In this document: in pieces, positions 8,895 through 15,909 of the stretch
How positions within the stretch are numbered: the stretch's first letter is position 1
Layout of the letters: the number at the start of each line of letters is the position of its first letter
Origin: Nitrososphaerota archaeon
GTDB lineage: Archaea > Thermoproteota > Nitrososphaeria > Nitrososphaerales > Nitrosopumilaceae
Direction of reading: 5' to 3'
Assembly (NCBI GenBank): GCA_028866895.1
Contig: JAGWHF010000005.1
Coordinates: 22,212-86,211 of the forward strand
DNA length: 64,000 bases
Notes under the pieces: model-generated
The model's input: the letters and a program-made list of their open reading frames with translations, nothing else
What the model was told of the DNA's origin: nothing
The model's database searches: none
Made by a program: the position numbers and the translations under genes

Positions 8895-10079
8895 CTACAG
8901 TGCCTTGAATTGATCGCTCCACTTGTAGTAGGCCCTTATCATCTCCATGCTTACACTTGGCTTTCTTCTCGTAATTATCTCCTTAAAGTCAGACATCGTT
9001 ATAGGTCTAGGTTGCGGTTTATCCTCCCCGACTACCTGTTCTGTGAAAGGTGCACTATGGAACAGGTCGTTTACCACCATCAGCTGCGCTGACTGGCATA
9101 TGTCCTTTATGTCACTAGCACTATAACCGTCTGCCAATTTTGCGAGATCGGCCGACTTTACCTTCTCATCCTTGCGCAGCGGGGCCGTGTAAAGATCGAA
9201 CAAGTTTACTCTGGCCTCCAACGAAGGAAGTGACACATAGATTCTTTTTGTGAATCTCCTTAGGAAAGGCCAGTCAAGACTCCAAGGCTTGTTGGTGGCG
9301 CCAATCACGTAAAGCTTGAGGTCCTTGCCTTTGCCGTTTATACCGTCCATCTCGGTCAGGAATTGGTTTTTTACCCTTATCTCGCCGCCAACCTCGCTAT
9401 TGCGGTTTCCAAGCAAAGAGTCAACCTCATCAACAAACAGGATTACAGGTAGCCCCTCCCTTTCTGCCAATCCCCTTGCCATCACGAATAACTTGGAAAC
9501 GTTCTTTTCCGCTTCACCCAACCATTTGCTCATCATGGACGCGGCGTCCACATTGATGAAATATCCGTCAATCTCACTTGCGGTTGCAGCAGCTAAGATA
9601 GTCTTCCCACATCCGGGAGGCCCATATAGGAGCATGCCTCTTGGCCATCCCAGCGGGAATAGATCAGGCCTTTTTGCAGGGTAGACGATGGATTCCCTGA
9701 GGGCATTTTTTGCATCGTCTAGGCCCACCACCTCGTCCCAGCTTATGTTTGGCTTCTCCTTCATTATCATCGAGTCCATCTCGTTTTTCACAAGTGATTG
9801 TTTCTGTTCCTCCGGACTTGCCTTTGGATCTACAACCGGCTCTACCTCCACATTTCCCATTTGAAGCCCCTTTATCCTATTCTGGTAAGACGCGACACGT
9901 TCCTGATACACCCGGTTCAGTTTGTTTTCAGGATATAGATGAATGAGTTTCGTCAGGGATTCAATAGCCCTCTGATAATTCGATATTGCCATACCTCTAG
10001 CACCTTGTGAATCTAGTTTTATTGCCTCAGCAGCAAACCTGCTCGCACTGTTCTCCAATTCTTGCGGTGCCAAACTCAT
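8895..10079 (-). CDS. cdvC: Vps4-like AAA ATPase of the archaeal Cdv division machinery
   Basis: CdvC disassembles ESCRT-III filaments during cell division. The first ~75 residues form a helical MIT domain (start MSLAPQELENSASRF). A linker and an AAA+ module follow: Walker A GPPGCGKT at 153-160, Walker B ILFVDE near 213-218, sensor-1 ATNKP near 261-265 and the arginine-finger run FLRRFTKRI. The C-terminal helical lid ends in an aromatic/charged tail as in other Cdv ATPases. Length (394) is typical. It is the last gene of a three-gene minus-strand operon, 11 nt after an unknown helical protein and behind an ESCRT-III-like gene. Confidence 0.92.
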   Translation of the reverse strand: MSLAPQELENSASRFAAEAIKLDSQGARGMAISNYQRAIESLTKLIHLYPENKLNRVYQERVASYQNRIKGLQMGNVEVEPVVDPKASPEEQKQSLVKNEMDSMIMKEKPNISWDEVVGLDDAKNALRESIVYPAKRPDLFPLGWPRGMLLYGPPGCGKTILAAATASEIDGYFINVDAASMMSKWLGEAEKNVSKLFVMARGLAEREGLPVILFVDEVDSLLGNRNSEVGGEIRVKNQFLTEMDGINGKGKDLKLYVIGATNKPWSLDWPFLRRFTKRIYVSLPSLEARVNLFDLYTAPLRKDEKVKSADLAKLADGYSASDIKDICQSAQLMVVNDLFHSAPFTEQVVGEDKPQPRPITMSDFKEIITRRKPSVSMEMIRAYYKWSDQFKAL

Positions 10080-10090
10080 AACATCACCAT

Positions 10091-10645
10091 TCAGATTTCA
10101 ACTTCGGTTCTTTCAAGGTAATCACTGGTGTGAACTGCTCTAGTAGGATTTGTTAAATTAATTGGACTTGGAACCTCCTTGGAAGGCCATGTTTTAAGAC
10201 AGGAAACGACGTTTGAATCAGGAGAGCCTGCTTTGAAGTCATCCATCCTAGTCTGTACATTCCTGCAGAGGGCCATTTCTTGCACGACCTCATGATGCAG
10301 GGTTTGGATCTGCTTGAGCGCGAATTCAGCTGAGATCACAAGGTCCTCAAGGTCATCCTTCATGGCATTAACCGAGTTTGCCGCATGCATTATTATCCCT
10401 ATGAAATCTGCCAGAAAGGCCCTGATATCCCGCTTATCCTGATACTTGGTAAGAAGATACTCCGAAGCCAGTATGACCTGCCGGAGGTCCTTTAGTTCCT
10501 CGACTGAGAGGGTCTCAATGAACTCATCACCACCGCTATTGCCCCTCTGGTCTATTTTCTGTTCCACCTTCAAGGAGAGATCACGTATCCTTAAGAGGGG
10601 TTGTGATAGGTCTGGCTCGCCGCTGTTCCTAGAAAAATGCAACAT
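10091..10645 (-). CDS. helical protein of unknown function encoded inside the cdv operon
   Basis: This 184-residue, mostly alpha-helical protein has no signal peptide or transmembrane span. Long amphipathic helices with regular heptad-like Leu/Ile spacing cover about residues 45-135. The C-terminal ~40 residues are extended and proline-rich (WPSKEVPSPINLTNPT). That tail loosely resembles the proline-rich MIM2 tails by which ESCRT-III proteins bind the MIT domain of Vps4. It lies 8 nt after the ESCRT-III-like gene and 11 nt before cdvC, so co-transcription is nearly certain. I do not find the ESCRT-III core motif in it. It may be a divergent ESCRT-III paralogue or an adaptor. The MIM2 idea is inference only. 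Confidence 0.7.
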   Translation of the reverse strand: MLHFSRNSGEPDLSQPLLRIRDLSLKVEQKIDQRGNSGGDEFIETLSVEELKDLRQVILASEYLLTKYQDKRDIRAFLADFIGIIMHAANSVNAMKDDLEDLVISAEFALKQIQTLHHEVVQEMALCRNVQTRMDDFKAGSPDSNVVSCLKTWPSKEVPSPINLTNPTRAVHTSDYLERTEVEI

Positions 10646-10653
10646 GGCTGACC

Positions 10654-11250
10654 TTACAGAAAATCTAGATTAGGGAACTGCTTGTAAAGTTTAGAGTCTG
10701 CAATCAATTTAGCTTCATCCAATAGCCGTTGGGACTCGATATTTGCCCTCTCAAAATCAAGATTTGTGCCTGCAAGATGGGCAGAATCAACGATTATACC
10801 ACTCAAAAGAAGCGACAACTCCCCCAAGTCAAAATCAACGGAAGGCATCAGAGAGTGCATTCTGGATCTTACAACCCTTACCAAGGATATTGCGGGAGAA
10901 AGCATTGAGGGTATGTTTCCCAGCCCGACTACAGAATCCAAGCTGCGCCTTACCTGTCTTAATGATTCTATTGCATAAGATGTCTCAAGTTCTAGCTTGA
11001 TATTGATTTCAAGCGCCTTTAAGGGGTCGCTTCCCCCATCGCATAGTCTGTAAAGGTTTAGATTGGTTCTATTGAGGTCAAATTTTTTCTTCACTAGCAT
11101 ATCAAGAACCCTATCCACGGCATCCCTGGCGCAGTCTATCCGAGGCTTTATTGTGCTTGTCCTCATAATCTGACTAATACCCCTTTCCCCTATAACCCAT
11201 TTTGATTGAGGCTCCATTTTCAGAAAGTAGGTAAAATCCAGATATATCAA
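10654..11250 (-). CDS. ESCRT-III (Snf7)-like division protein, CdvB paralogue
   Basis: This is a 198-residue helical protein; an internal ATG at 11217 would give 187. Residues ~110-160 match the archaeal CdvB core: MLSPAISLVRVVRSRM then a Met-Pro turn, an acidic patch and LGELSLLLSGIIVD, which parallels the thaumarchaeal CdvB pattern of Pro, then Leu-Leu-Ser and Val-Asp. ESCRT-III subunits polymerise on the membrane at the division site and are remodelled by the Vps4-like ATPase encoded two genes downstream. Thaumarchaea have several CdvB paralogues, and whether this is the main CdvB or an accessory one cannot be settled here. It is the first gene of the operon and is divergent from the TrmB-type regulator. 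Confidence 0.8.
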   Translation of the reverse strand: MIYLDFTYFLKMEPQSKWVIGERGISQIMRTSTIKPRIDCARDAVDRVLDMLVKKKFDLNRTNLNLYRLCDGGSDPLKALEINIKLELETSYAIESLRQVRRSLDSVVGLGNIPSMLSPAISLVRVVRSRMHSLMPSVDFDLGELSLLLSGIIVDSAHLAGTNLDFERANIESQRLLDEAKLIADSKLYKQFPNLDFL

Positions 11251-11375
11251 ATCCTTGTTACAATTCCGCTTGTAACCACAGTAACTGTTCGGTCAGATAC
11301 AGCGTAGTATTTTTTTTAAGCTTTGTTCAATGAATTTAGCTATTCAATTTACCTTCTCAGCAAATAATTTCAAGC

Positions 11376-12548
11376 ATGGTCAAGGGACAAGATTTGGCGG
11401 TAAGCTTGGAGGAATTCGGCCTCAGCCAGTACGAGGCACAGGCCTATGTGACTTTGATAACAAAGGGCACCATATCTGCAAGCGAGCTTGCGTACTATTC
11501 CAATCTACCAAGGACCAAGGTTTATCCAACATTGCTCAAGCTTGAAAAGAAAAAAATCGCCATCATATCCAAGAGCAAGCCCATCATGTGCACGGCCATT
11601 GCGCCGGAGGACGCCTTTGACGAGATAATCCAGGAACAAATCAACAGGGTTAATGCCATGAATAGCCTAATTACCAAATTAAAGCAGCTTAGCGAGGACA
11701 GCAAAAAGGCAAGAGGATCTGAGGAAAAGAGATACTTCCACCTCTCGCAGAACTACGTTTTCCGACAGCTTCAGTCTATGGTTGATGGGACAAAGACCTC
11801 CGTCCATGCAATAATTGACTCGTGGGGCTTGGGCCTCTTATCCCAGTGCAAGGAGGAGCTCCTGGCCGCTCTCCGAAGAAACATCGATGTGAAATTGATA
11901 ATTCCCCCCAGCCTAGTTGGTACCGAGGGGTTTCGCGAACTTCCAGCCGGAATAAAACTTAAAACTGCAGACGTCTCGCAAAACGTCATCACCTTTGATG
12001 ATTCCGAAATCCTAATGATAAACAGCAACAATGGCAAAGGCGCCATTTTTCTTTCTACTGATGTTCTCGGAATAAATCAGGTAAAGGCTTTTGAGCAGAC
12101 ATGGAAAAGCGGAATCAAGGTAAACACCTTGTCTGACATGACAAAATCCGACGCCCAGGAAACCCTCAAGGCCATACAGCTGATTAGCGAGAACGGACTG
12201 GGGTTTGTACTAAACTCCGTGATAAATTCGAAGATGAAAGGAATCGATATGATAACATTCTTGGAAAAAAATGGCCTGAACTTTCAATCAAAAACCCTTG
12301 ATGACATAATTCTTCTGGTAGATTCCACCCTCAACATCACATGCGCAGGACAATTAAAATACGAATCACATGGGAACCATTTTGTTATAGAATCCAAAGT
12401 AAACAGCGGCCATGCAATACCATGGGCATTGTTGCTGGAAGGCTACCTCAACAGAAAAGGAATAAAAACAAAGTTGATTTACAACGACCACCAGCAAACG
12501 GGAGAAAAGATACACATCAAGGTGGATTCCAAGGTCGCCATAAGCTAG
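11376..12548 (+). CDS. TrmB-family transcriptional regulator
   Basis: This 390-residue protein has an N-terminal winged helix (FGLSQYEAQAYVTLITKG, then ASELAYYSNLPRTKVYPTL, about residues 12-60), the TrmB signature. A coiled-coil segment at roughly 85-115 follows, then a PLD-like/effector-binding region (SVHAIIDSWGLGLL to FEQTWKSG, about 140-245). A further C-terminal domain of about 130 residues is not part of minimal TrmB. Family members bind sugars or other metabolites and repress or activate metabolic genes. The target here is unknown. It is divergent from the division operon with a 125-nt spacer containing a T8 run on the plus strand, so it may control itself or that operon. Confidence 0.85.
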   Translation: MVKGQDLAVSLEEFGLSQYEAQAYVTLITKGTISASELAYYSNLPRTKVYPTLLKLEKKKIAIISKSKPIMCTAIAPEDAFDEIIQEQINRVNAMNSLITKLKQLSEDSKKARGSEEKRYFHLSQNYVFRQLQSMVDGTKTSVHAIIDSWGLGLLSQCKEELLAALRRNIDVKLIIPPSLVGTEGFRELPAGIKLKTADVSQNVITFDDSEILMINSNNGKGAIFLSTDVLGINQVKAFEQTWKSGIKVNTLSDMTKSDAQETLKAIQLISENGLGFVLNSVINSKMKGIDMITFLEKNGLNFQSKTLDDIILLVDSTLNITCAGQLKYESHGNHFVIESKVNSGHAIPWALLLEGYLNRKGIKTKLIYNDHQQTGEKIHIKVDSKVAIS

Positions 12549-12827
12549 AGAGCAATCAATCCCCCTAGTTCTTGCACATCGACGGATTTACCATAATGAT
12601 CACCCCAGAGATCACGTTTATCAAACCTTGCACTTGCTTTTCTGCACGGTATCATTGTTGAGAATGTAATTTTGGGTTTAAATTAGACGGTGTGGCATTC
12701 GTGCCATGTCTACAACTCGACAAACCTCAAATCCTTTAGATGTAGACGTGTTTTTGATTCGTTTCAAGAAATATCAACGATTGTTTGTAAAAACAAACAA
12801 TCGGTTGAAATTTGGAGGCGTTTCAAG
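12549..12827 (+). promoter_or_regulatory. promoter and leader region of the small-protein gene, with two dyads
   Basis: A TATA-like TTTAAATT lies at 12677-12684, predicting transcription from about 12706. A 5-bp dyad with TTCG loop (12693-12706) sits over that point. Further down, CGATTGTTTG (12778-12787) and CAAACAATCG (12794-12803) form a perfect 10-bp inverted repeat with a 6-nt spacer. A GGAGG at about 12813-12817 precedes the ATG at 12828. The leader would be about 120 nt, long for this window. No gene is evident in the first part of the spacer. Confidence 0.5.
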
Positions 12828-12998
12828 ATGACAGAGGTTAATAAAAAACAGGTTTCTCTCAACGAAAATGAAATAAAGTCACTGATAGCGATTCTAAAAT
12901 TCGCCGAGGAGGCATGCCCTGTAGAAAGCATCGACCAGGATTTTGCGATAAATCCAGAAAAGATAGAGGCGCTAATTGTAAAGTTACAAGGGGCGTAA
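12828..12998 (+). CDS. small acidic protein of unknown function
   Basis: This is a 56-residue protein beginning MTEVNKKQVSLNENEIKSL. It is probably two or three helices (LNENEIKSLIAILKFAEEA, then PEKIEALIVKLQG), with one Cys and no membrane segment. The ATG at 12828 is favoured over in-frame starts further upstream because of the GGAGG 11 nt before it and because the upstream codons do not look coding. Its separate promoter, long leader and perfect 10-bp dyad suggest a regulated gene. I do not recognise the family. It could be a small regulatory or chaperone-like protein. Confidence 0.6.
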   Translation: MTEVNKKQVSLNENEIKSLIAILKFAEEACPVESIDQDFAINPEKIEALIVKLQGA

Positions 12999-13218
12999 CA
13001 CAGGCAAGTTTTGATTTAGTGTAATTCTTTTTTGTCTGGCCCAAGCAATTGTTGCGTAATGTAGTTGTGTTTAGAACGTAGGAATCACCACGATCAGTTA
13101 TTTGTTTGACATTCTGTGCAACCATTTGCAATTTTTTCTCGAAAATACAAATCCTCAGGTTATCAGTTTTGATATTATCCCGTATTGTTAATAAGCAAAA
13201 ATTAATGATAATTATAAG

Positions 13219-13767
13219 ATGGAAGAAAGAAAACAGACTGAATCAGTGTCACTCCGCCTTGACAGCAAAACTTGGAATAAGATAAAGTTGTTTGCAAAGA
13301 AGCAGAAGGTGAGTCCAAACGCTCTTGTGGGCCAGATACTTGACTGCCACATAGAATGGGAGGTAAATTCAGTAGCTGCAGGGTGGATTGTAATGCCAAA
13401 ACCATTTCTTGTCGAATTATTCAAGCTAATCGATAAAGGCAAGATAGAAAAAACAATCTCCGACCTCTCCACACACATGGCAAAAGATATGAACCTGTAT
13501 ATGAGAGGCAAACACGACCTAGAATCCTGGTTATCAATACTAAGAGCGAGGGCACAGAGATCTGGATTCAATCTAACCGAGTATGACGACGAAAGGGTCC
13601 ACGAAATAGTCATGCAGCACGACATGGGAGAAAATTGGTCGCGTTATTTCAAGATCTTCTACCAGAACGTGTTTGATGATCTCGGGGTTGGAACTGAATT
13701 CGATTATACGGACAACACGCTAGTAATCAAGATTAACAAAAATTCCGAATTCGCATGGCACAAATAA
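13219..13767 (+). CDS. ribbon-helix-helix domain protein, probable DNA-binding regulator
   Basis: This protein has 182 residues. The first ~50 fit a ribbon-helix-helix fold: a basic/polar strand TESVSLRLDSKTWNKIK, a helix and a second helix beginning after VSPNALV. The remaining 130 residues are a mixed domain with alternating helices and a C-terminal beta hairpin (GTEFDYTDNTLVIKINKN). I do not recognise this domain; it may sense a ligand or form the dimer. A TTAATAAG TATA-like box at about 13188-13195 lies 27 nt before the ATG, predicting a leaderless transcript. The next gene is a universal stress protein with a dyad in its promoter, an obvious candidate target. Confidence 0.75.
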   Translation: MEERKQTESVSLRLDSKTWNKIKLFAKKQKVSPNALVGQILDCHIEWEVNSVAAGWIVMPKPFLVELFKLIDKGKIEKTISDLSTHMAKDMNLYMRGKHDLESWLSILRARAQRSGFNLTEYDDERVHEIVMQHDMGENWSRYFKIFYQNVFDDLGVGTEFDYTDNTLVIKINKNSEFAWHK

Positions 13768-13862
13768 AAATTGTGTACAAACCAAATATGGTGGAGAGCG
13801 ACCTGCATGTGGAAACCTTTAACATCCTCATATGTGAAATAGAGGCGGGATGTTGCGTGGAT

Positions 13863-13879
13863 TGATATTACCAATATCA
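13863..13879. promoter_or_regulatory. 7-bp inverted repeat at the promoter of the universal stress gene
   Basis: TGATATT (13863-13869) and AATATCA (13873-13879) are perfect inverted repeats with a 3-nt spacer, centred 26 nt before the ATG at 13897, exactly where the TATA box/TFB site should be. A bound repressor would block TBP. The half-site TGATATTA occurs again at 13170-13177 upstream of the ribbon-helix-helix gene. Confidence 0.45.
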
Positions 13880-13896
13880 TAGGACCCGAACAAAAA

Positions 13897-14319
13897 ATGG
13901 AAAAACAACAAATTAAAAAAATTCTTGTACCGTTGGACGGTTCTAAAAATTCTTTGAGAGGACTAGACAAGGCGCTCTATCTTGCAAAAGAGCACGAATC
14001 CAGCCTTTTCTTCCTCTACGTAAATCACCAAGTACCTAGAAAAGAGGAAAGGAGTAGTAAGGAGAAAGGATTACGGACAGAGATTCCGACATTCATGTTA
14101 AAAGCCGAGATCATAGCCAAAAGAAACGGCATTCCATCAAGTGGCAGGGTAGTTTTTGGAGACAGCGGGCACGAAATTGTAGCCTATGCCGACACCCACA
14201 ACATAGACCTAATAGTTATTGGAGCTAGAGGGTTGAGCACGTTCAAGAAAATATTCGTCGGCAGTGTATCCAGTTACGTAATGCAAAAAGCAAAGACGGC
14301 CGTGATGGTGGTAAAATAA
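13897..14319 (+). CDS. universal stress protein (UspA family)
   Basis: This 140-residue single-domain UspA protein begins with the strand ILVPLDGSKNSLRGLDKAL, whose Asp is the adenine-contacting position in ATP-binding members. It ends with IDLIVIGARGLSTFKKIFVGSVSSYV, the G-2x-G-9x-G(S/T) type phosphate loop (here GARG ... GSVS), so ATP binding is likely. Usp proteins respond to nutrient, oxidative and other stresses, but the exact role is unknown. The gene is monocistronic with a dyad overlapping its expected TATA position and follows a ribbon-helix-helix regulator by 129 nt. The region between its stop and the next gene (14320-14475) holds nothing I recognise. Confidence 0.9.
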   Translation: MEKQQIKKILVPLDGSKNSLRGLDKALYLAKEHESSLFFLYVNHQVPRKEERSSKEKGLRTEIPTFMLKAEIIAKRNGIPSSGRVVFGDSGHEIVAYADTHNIDLIVIGARGLSTFKKIFVGSVSSYVMQKAKTAVMVVK

Positions 14320-14475
14320 GACAATAGTGTTGAGAGAACATATGGATTCAACCTAGATCCGCCTCAAAAACTGACAAAACATTGACAAACACATTAAATC
14401 AGCCTCCGATGGGGATGCCAGTGAAAAACAGCCCCCCACGAAAACGATACCCATTGCACTAATGAGCGCGGCTTT

Positions 14476-14904
14476 TTATTTTATCAACAATACAGGAACG
14501 CTGGAATCATGCAAGACACCATTTGCGACACTCCCGAAATATTCAGCCGTGGGGGATCCAGCACCTCTAGAACCTATTACAATAACATCGTATCTTCCGG
14601 CCTTGGCTTGATTTGAGATGGCAGCTACAATGTCGTTTGATTTGATTATTTTTTCATCAAATTCCAGCCCGTGCCTTCCCGCATTAATCCTAGCATCAGA
14701 CATAATCTTTCTTACCCTTGCCATGATCTTCCCTTCCGATTTTTTTGACATTCCTATAACTCTTGGAAATCCCGGTAAGACGTGTATCCCAGTTATTGTG
14801 GCCTCCGACTGCCTAGCCAGAGAGATTGCCTCATTGAGCCCACGCCGAGAAGGAACAGAACCGTCCAAAGCAACCAAGATTCGCTTGAACCTGTTTTGAA
14901 GCAT
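14476..14904 (-). CDS. universal stress protein (UspA family), second copy
   Basis: This 142-residue UspA domain starts MLQNRFKRILVALDGSVPS. Its C-terminus reads YDVIVIGSRGAGSPTAEYFG then SVANGVLHDSSVPVLLIK, again with an ATP-type phosphate loop. The ATG at 14902-14904 is preferred because an upstream in-frame start (14988) would add 28 residues that do not fit the family. It is convergent with the first usp gene and differs clearly from it in sequence, so it is not a recent duplicate. No operon partner. Confidence 0.9.
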   Translation of the reverse strand: MLQNRFKRILVALDGSVPSRRGLNEAISLARQSEATITGIHVLPGFPRVIGMSKKSEGKIMARVRKIMSDARINAGRHGLEFDEKIIKSNDIVAAISNQAKAGRYDVIVIGSRGAGSPTAEYFGSVANGVLHDSSVPVLLIK

Positions 14905-15072
14905 AGCGTAGATATGATCTTTCAATATTAAACAGGTGATATGATTATCAGAGATGGTATTCCACCATGTCGTTGCAATCAATTGCAACCAGACTCCAGA
15001 TCAGATCCATATGGAATAAACGGGGTTTTCCAAAATCAATAATAACAGCAGAAATGTTCTGTTAACCGTAAA

Positions 15073-15843
15073 ATGGAACAACCAAAGGAAGAGCACCATA
15101 ATAACAAAGGAACGCCCTTGCCCGAGACGACTAAATCAATAACTTTGAGGATTTCCAGATTCAATCCCATGTCTGATGCAAAGTCCACCTTCAACGAATA
15201 CAAGATACCAGTACAAAAATGGACAACCGTTCTGGAAGCAATATTGTACGTCAAACAAAATCTGGATCACTCGGTTGCGGTAAGGTATTCTTGCAGACAG
15301 GCCTCATGCGGGTCGTGCGGAATGAGGATAAACGGATATCCACGCCTTGCGTGCTATACAAAAATTTCAGAGATAACAACCGACGTGATTACGGTCGAAC
15401 CCATGTTCAATTTTCCCGTAATAAGGGATTTGGCCACAGATTTCAGTCAGATGTTCTCAACCCACAAGAGTATGAAACCATACATCATAAATGAAGAGTC
15501 TGAAATAAGCCCTGGCCAAAAGGAATTTTTGCAGAAACCCGAAGATGTGGAAAAATATCTACAGTTCTCTTACTGCATAAAATGCGGTTTATGCAATTCA
15601 GGTTGTCCCACAATGGCAACGGACAAGTCCTTCATAGGTCCTCAGGGTTTGGGGCAGGCATATCGTTATGTTGCAGACAGTCGCGACAAGGGAAGCAAGG
15701 AGAGATTAAAGACCGTCGACAAATCACATGGCATATGGAGATGCCATTTTGCAGGTACGTGTAGTCACGTATGCCCGAAGGGTGTGGATCCCGCCATGGC
15801 AATTCAGCTGCTAAGGGGTTACTTGCTAGGTTTTGGGAAATAA
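15073..15843 (+). CDS. succinate dehydrogenase/fumarate reductase iron-sulfur subunit (SdhB/FrdB-like)
   Basis: This 256-residue protein has a plant-type 2Fe-2S motif (YSCRQASCGSCGMRINGYPRLAC) followed by two dicluster motifs (CIKCGLCNSGCP and CHFAGTCSHVCPKGVDP) for the 4Fe-4S and 3Fe-4S clusters. SdhB carries electrons from the flavoprotein to the membrane quinone site. The first ~25 residues are a polar, His/Lys-rich extension. No sdhA, sdhC or sdhD gene is adjacent: upstream is a usp gene and downstream a convergent ThDP enzyme. It may complete a complex encoded elsewhere or serve a different oxidoreductase. Confidence 0.88.
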   Translation: MEQPKEEHHNNKGTPLPETTKSITLRISRFNPMSDAKSTFNEYKIPVQKWTTVLEAILYVKQNLDHSVAVRYSCRQASCGSCGMRINGYPRLACYTKISEITTDVITVEPMFNFPVIRDLATDFSQMFSTHKSMKPYIINEESEISPGQKEFLQKPEDVEKYLQFSYCIKCGLCNSGCPTMATDKSFIGPQGLGQAYRYVADSRDKGSKERLKTVDKSHGIWRCHFAGTCSHVCPKGVDPAMAIQLLRGYLLGFGK

Positions 15844-15909
15844 TGGTACGCAGAGATAACAGTAGGAATGGGGCGCTTGTCTCCTGTATGCTGCCTAGTC
15901 TTGTGATGA

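Noticed and set aside
13897..14904. Recent tandem duplication of universal stress genes
   Set aside because: The two proteins are in opposite orientation and differ throughout, so they are distinct paralogues.
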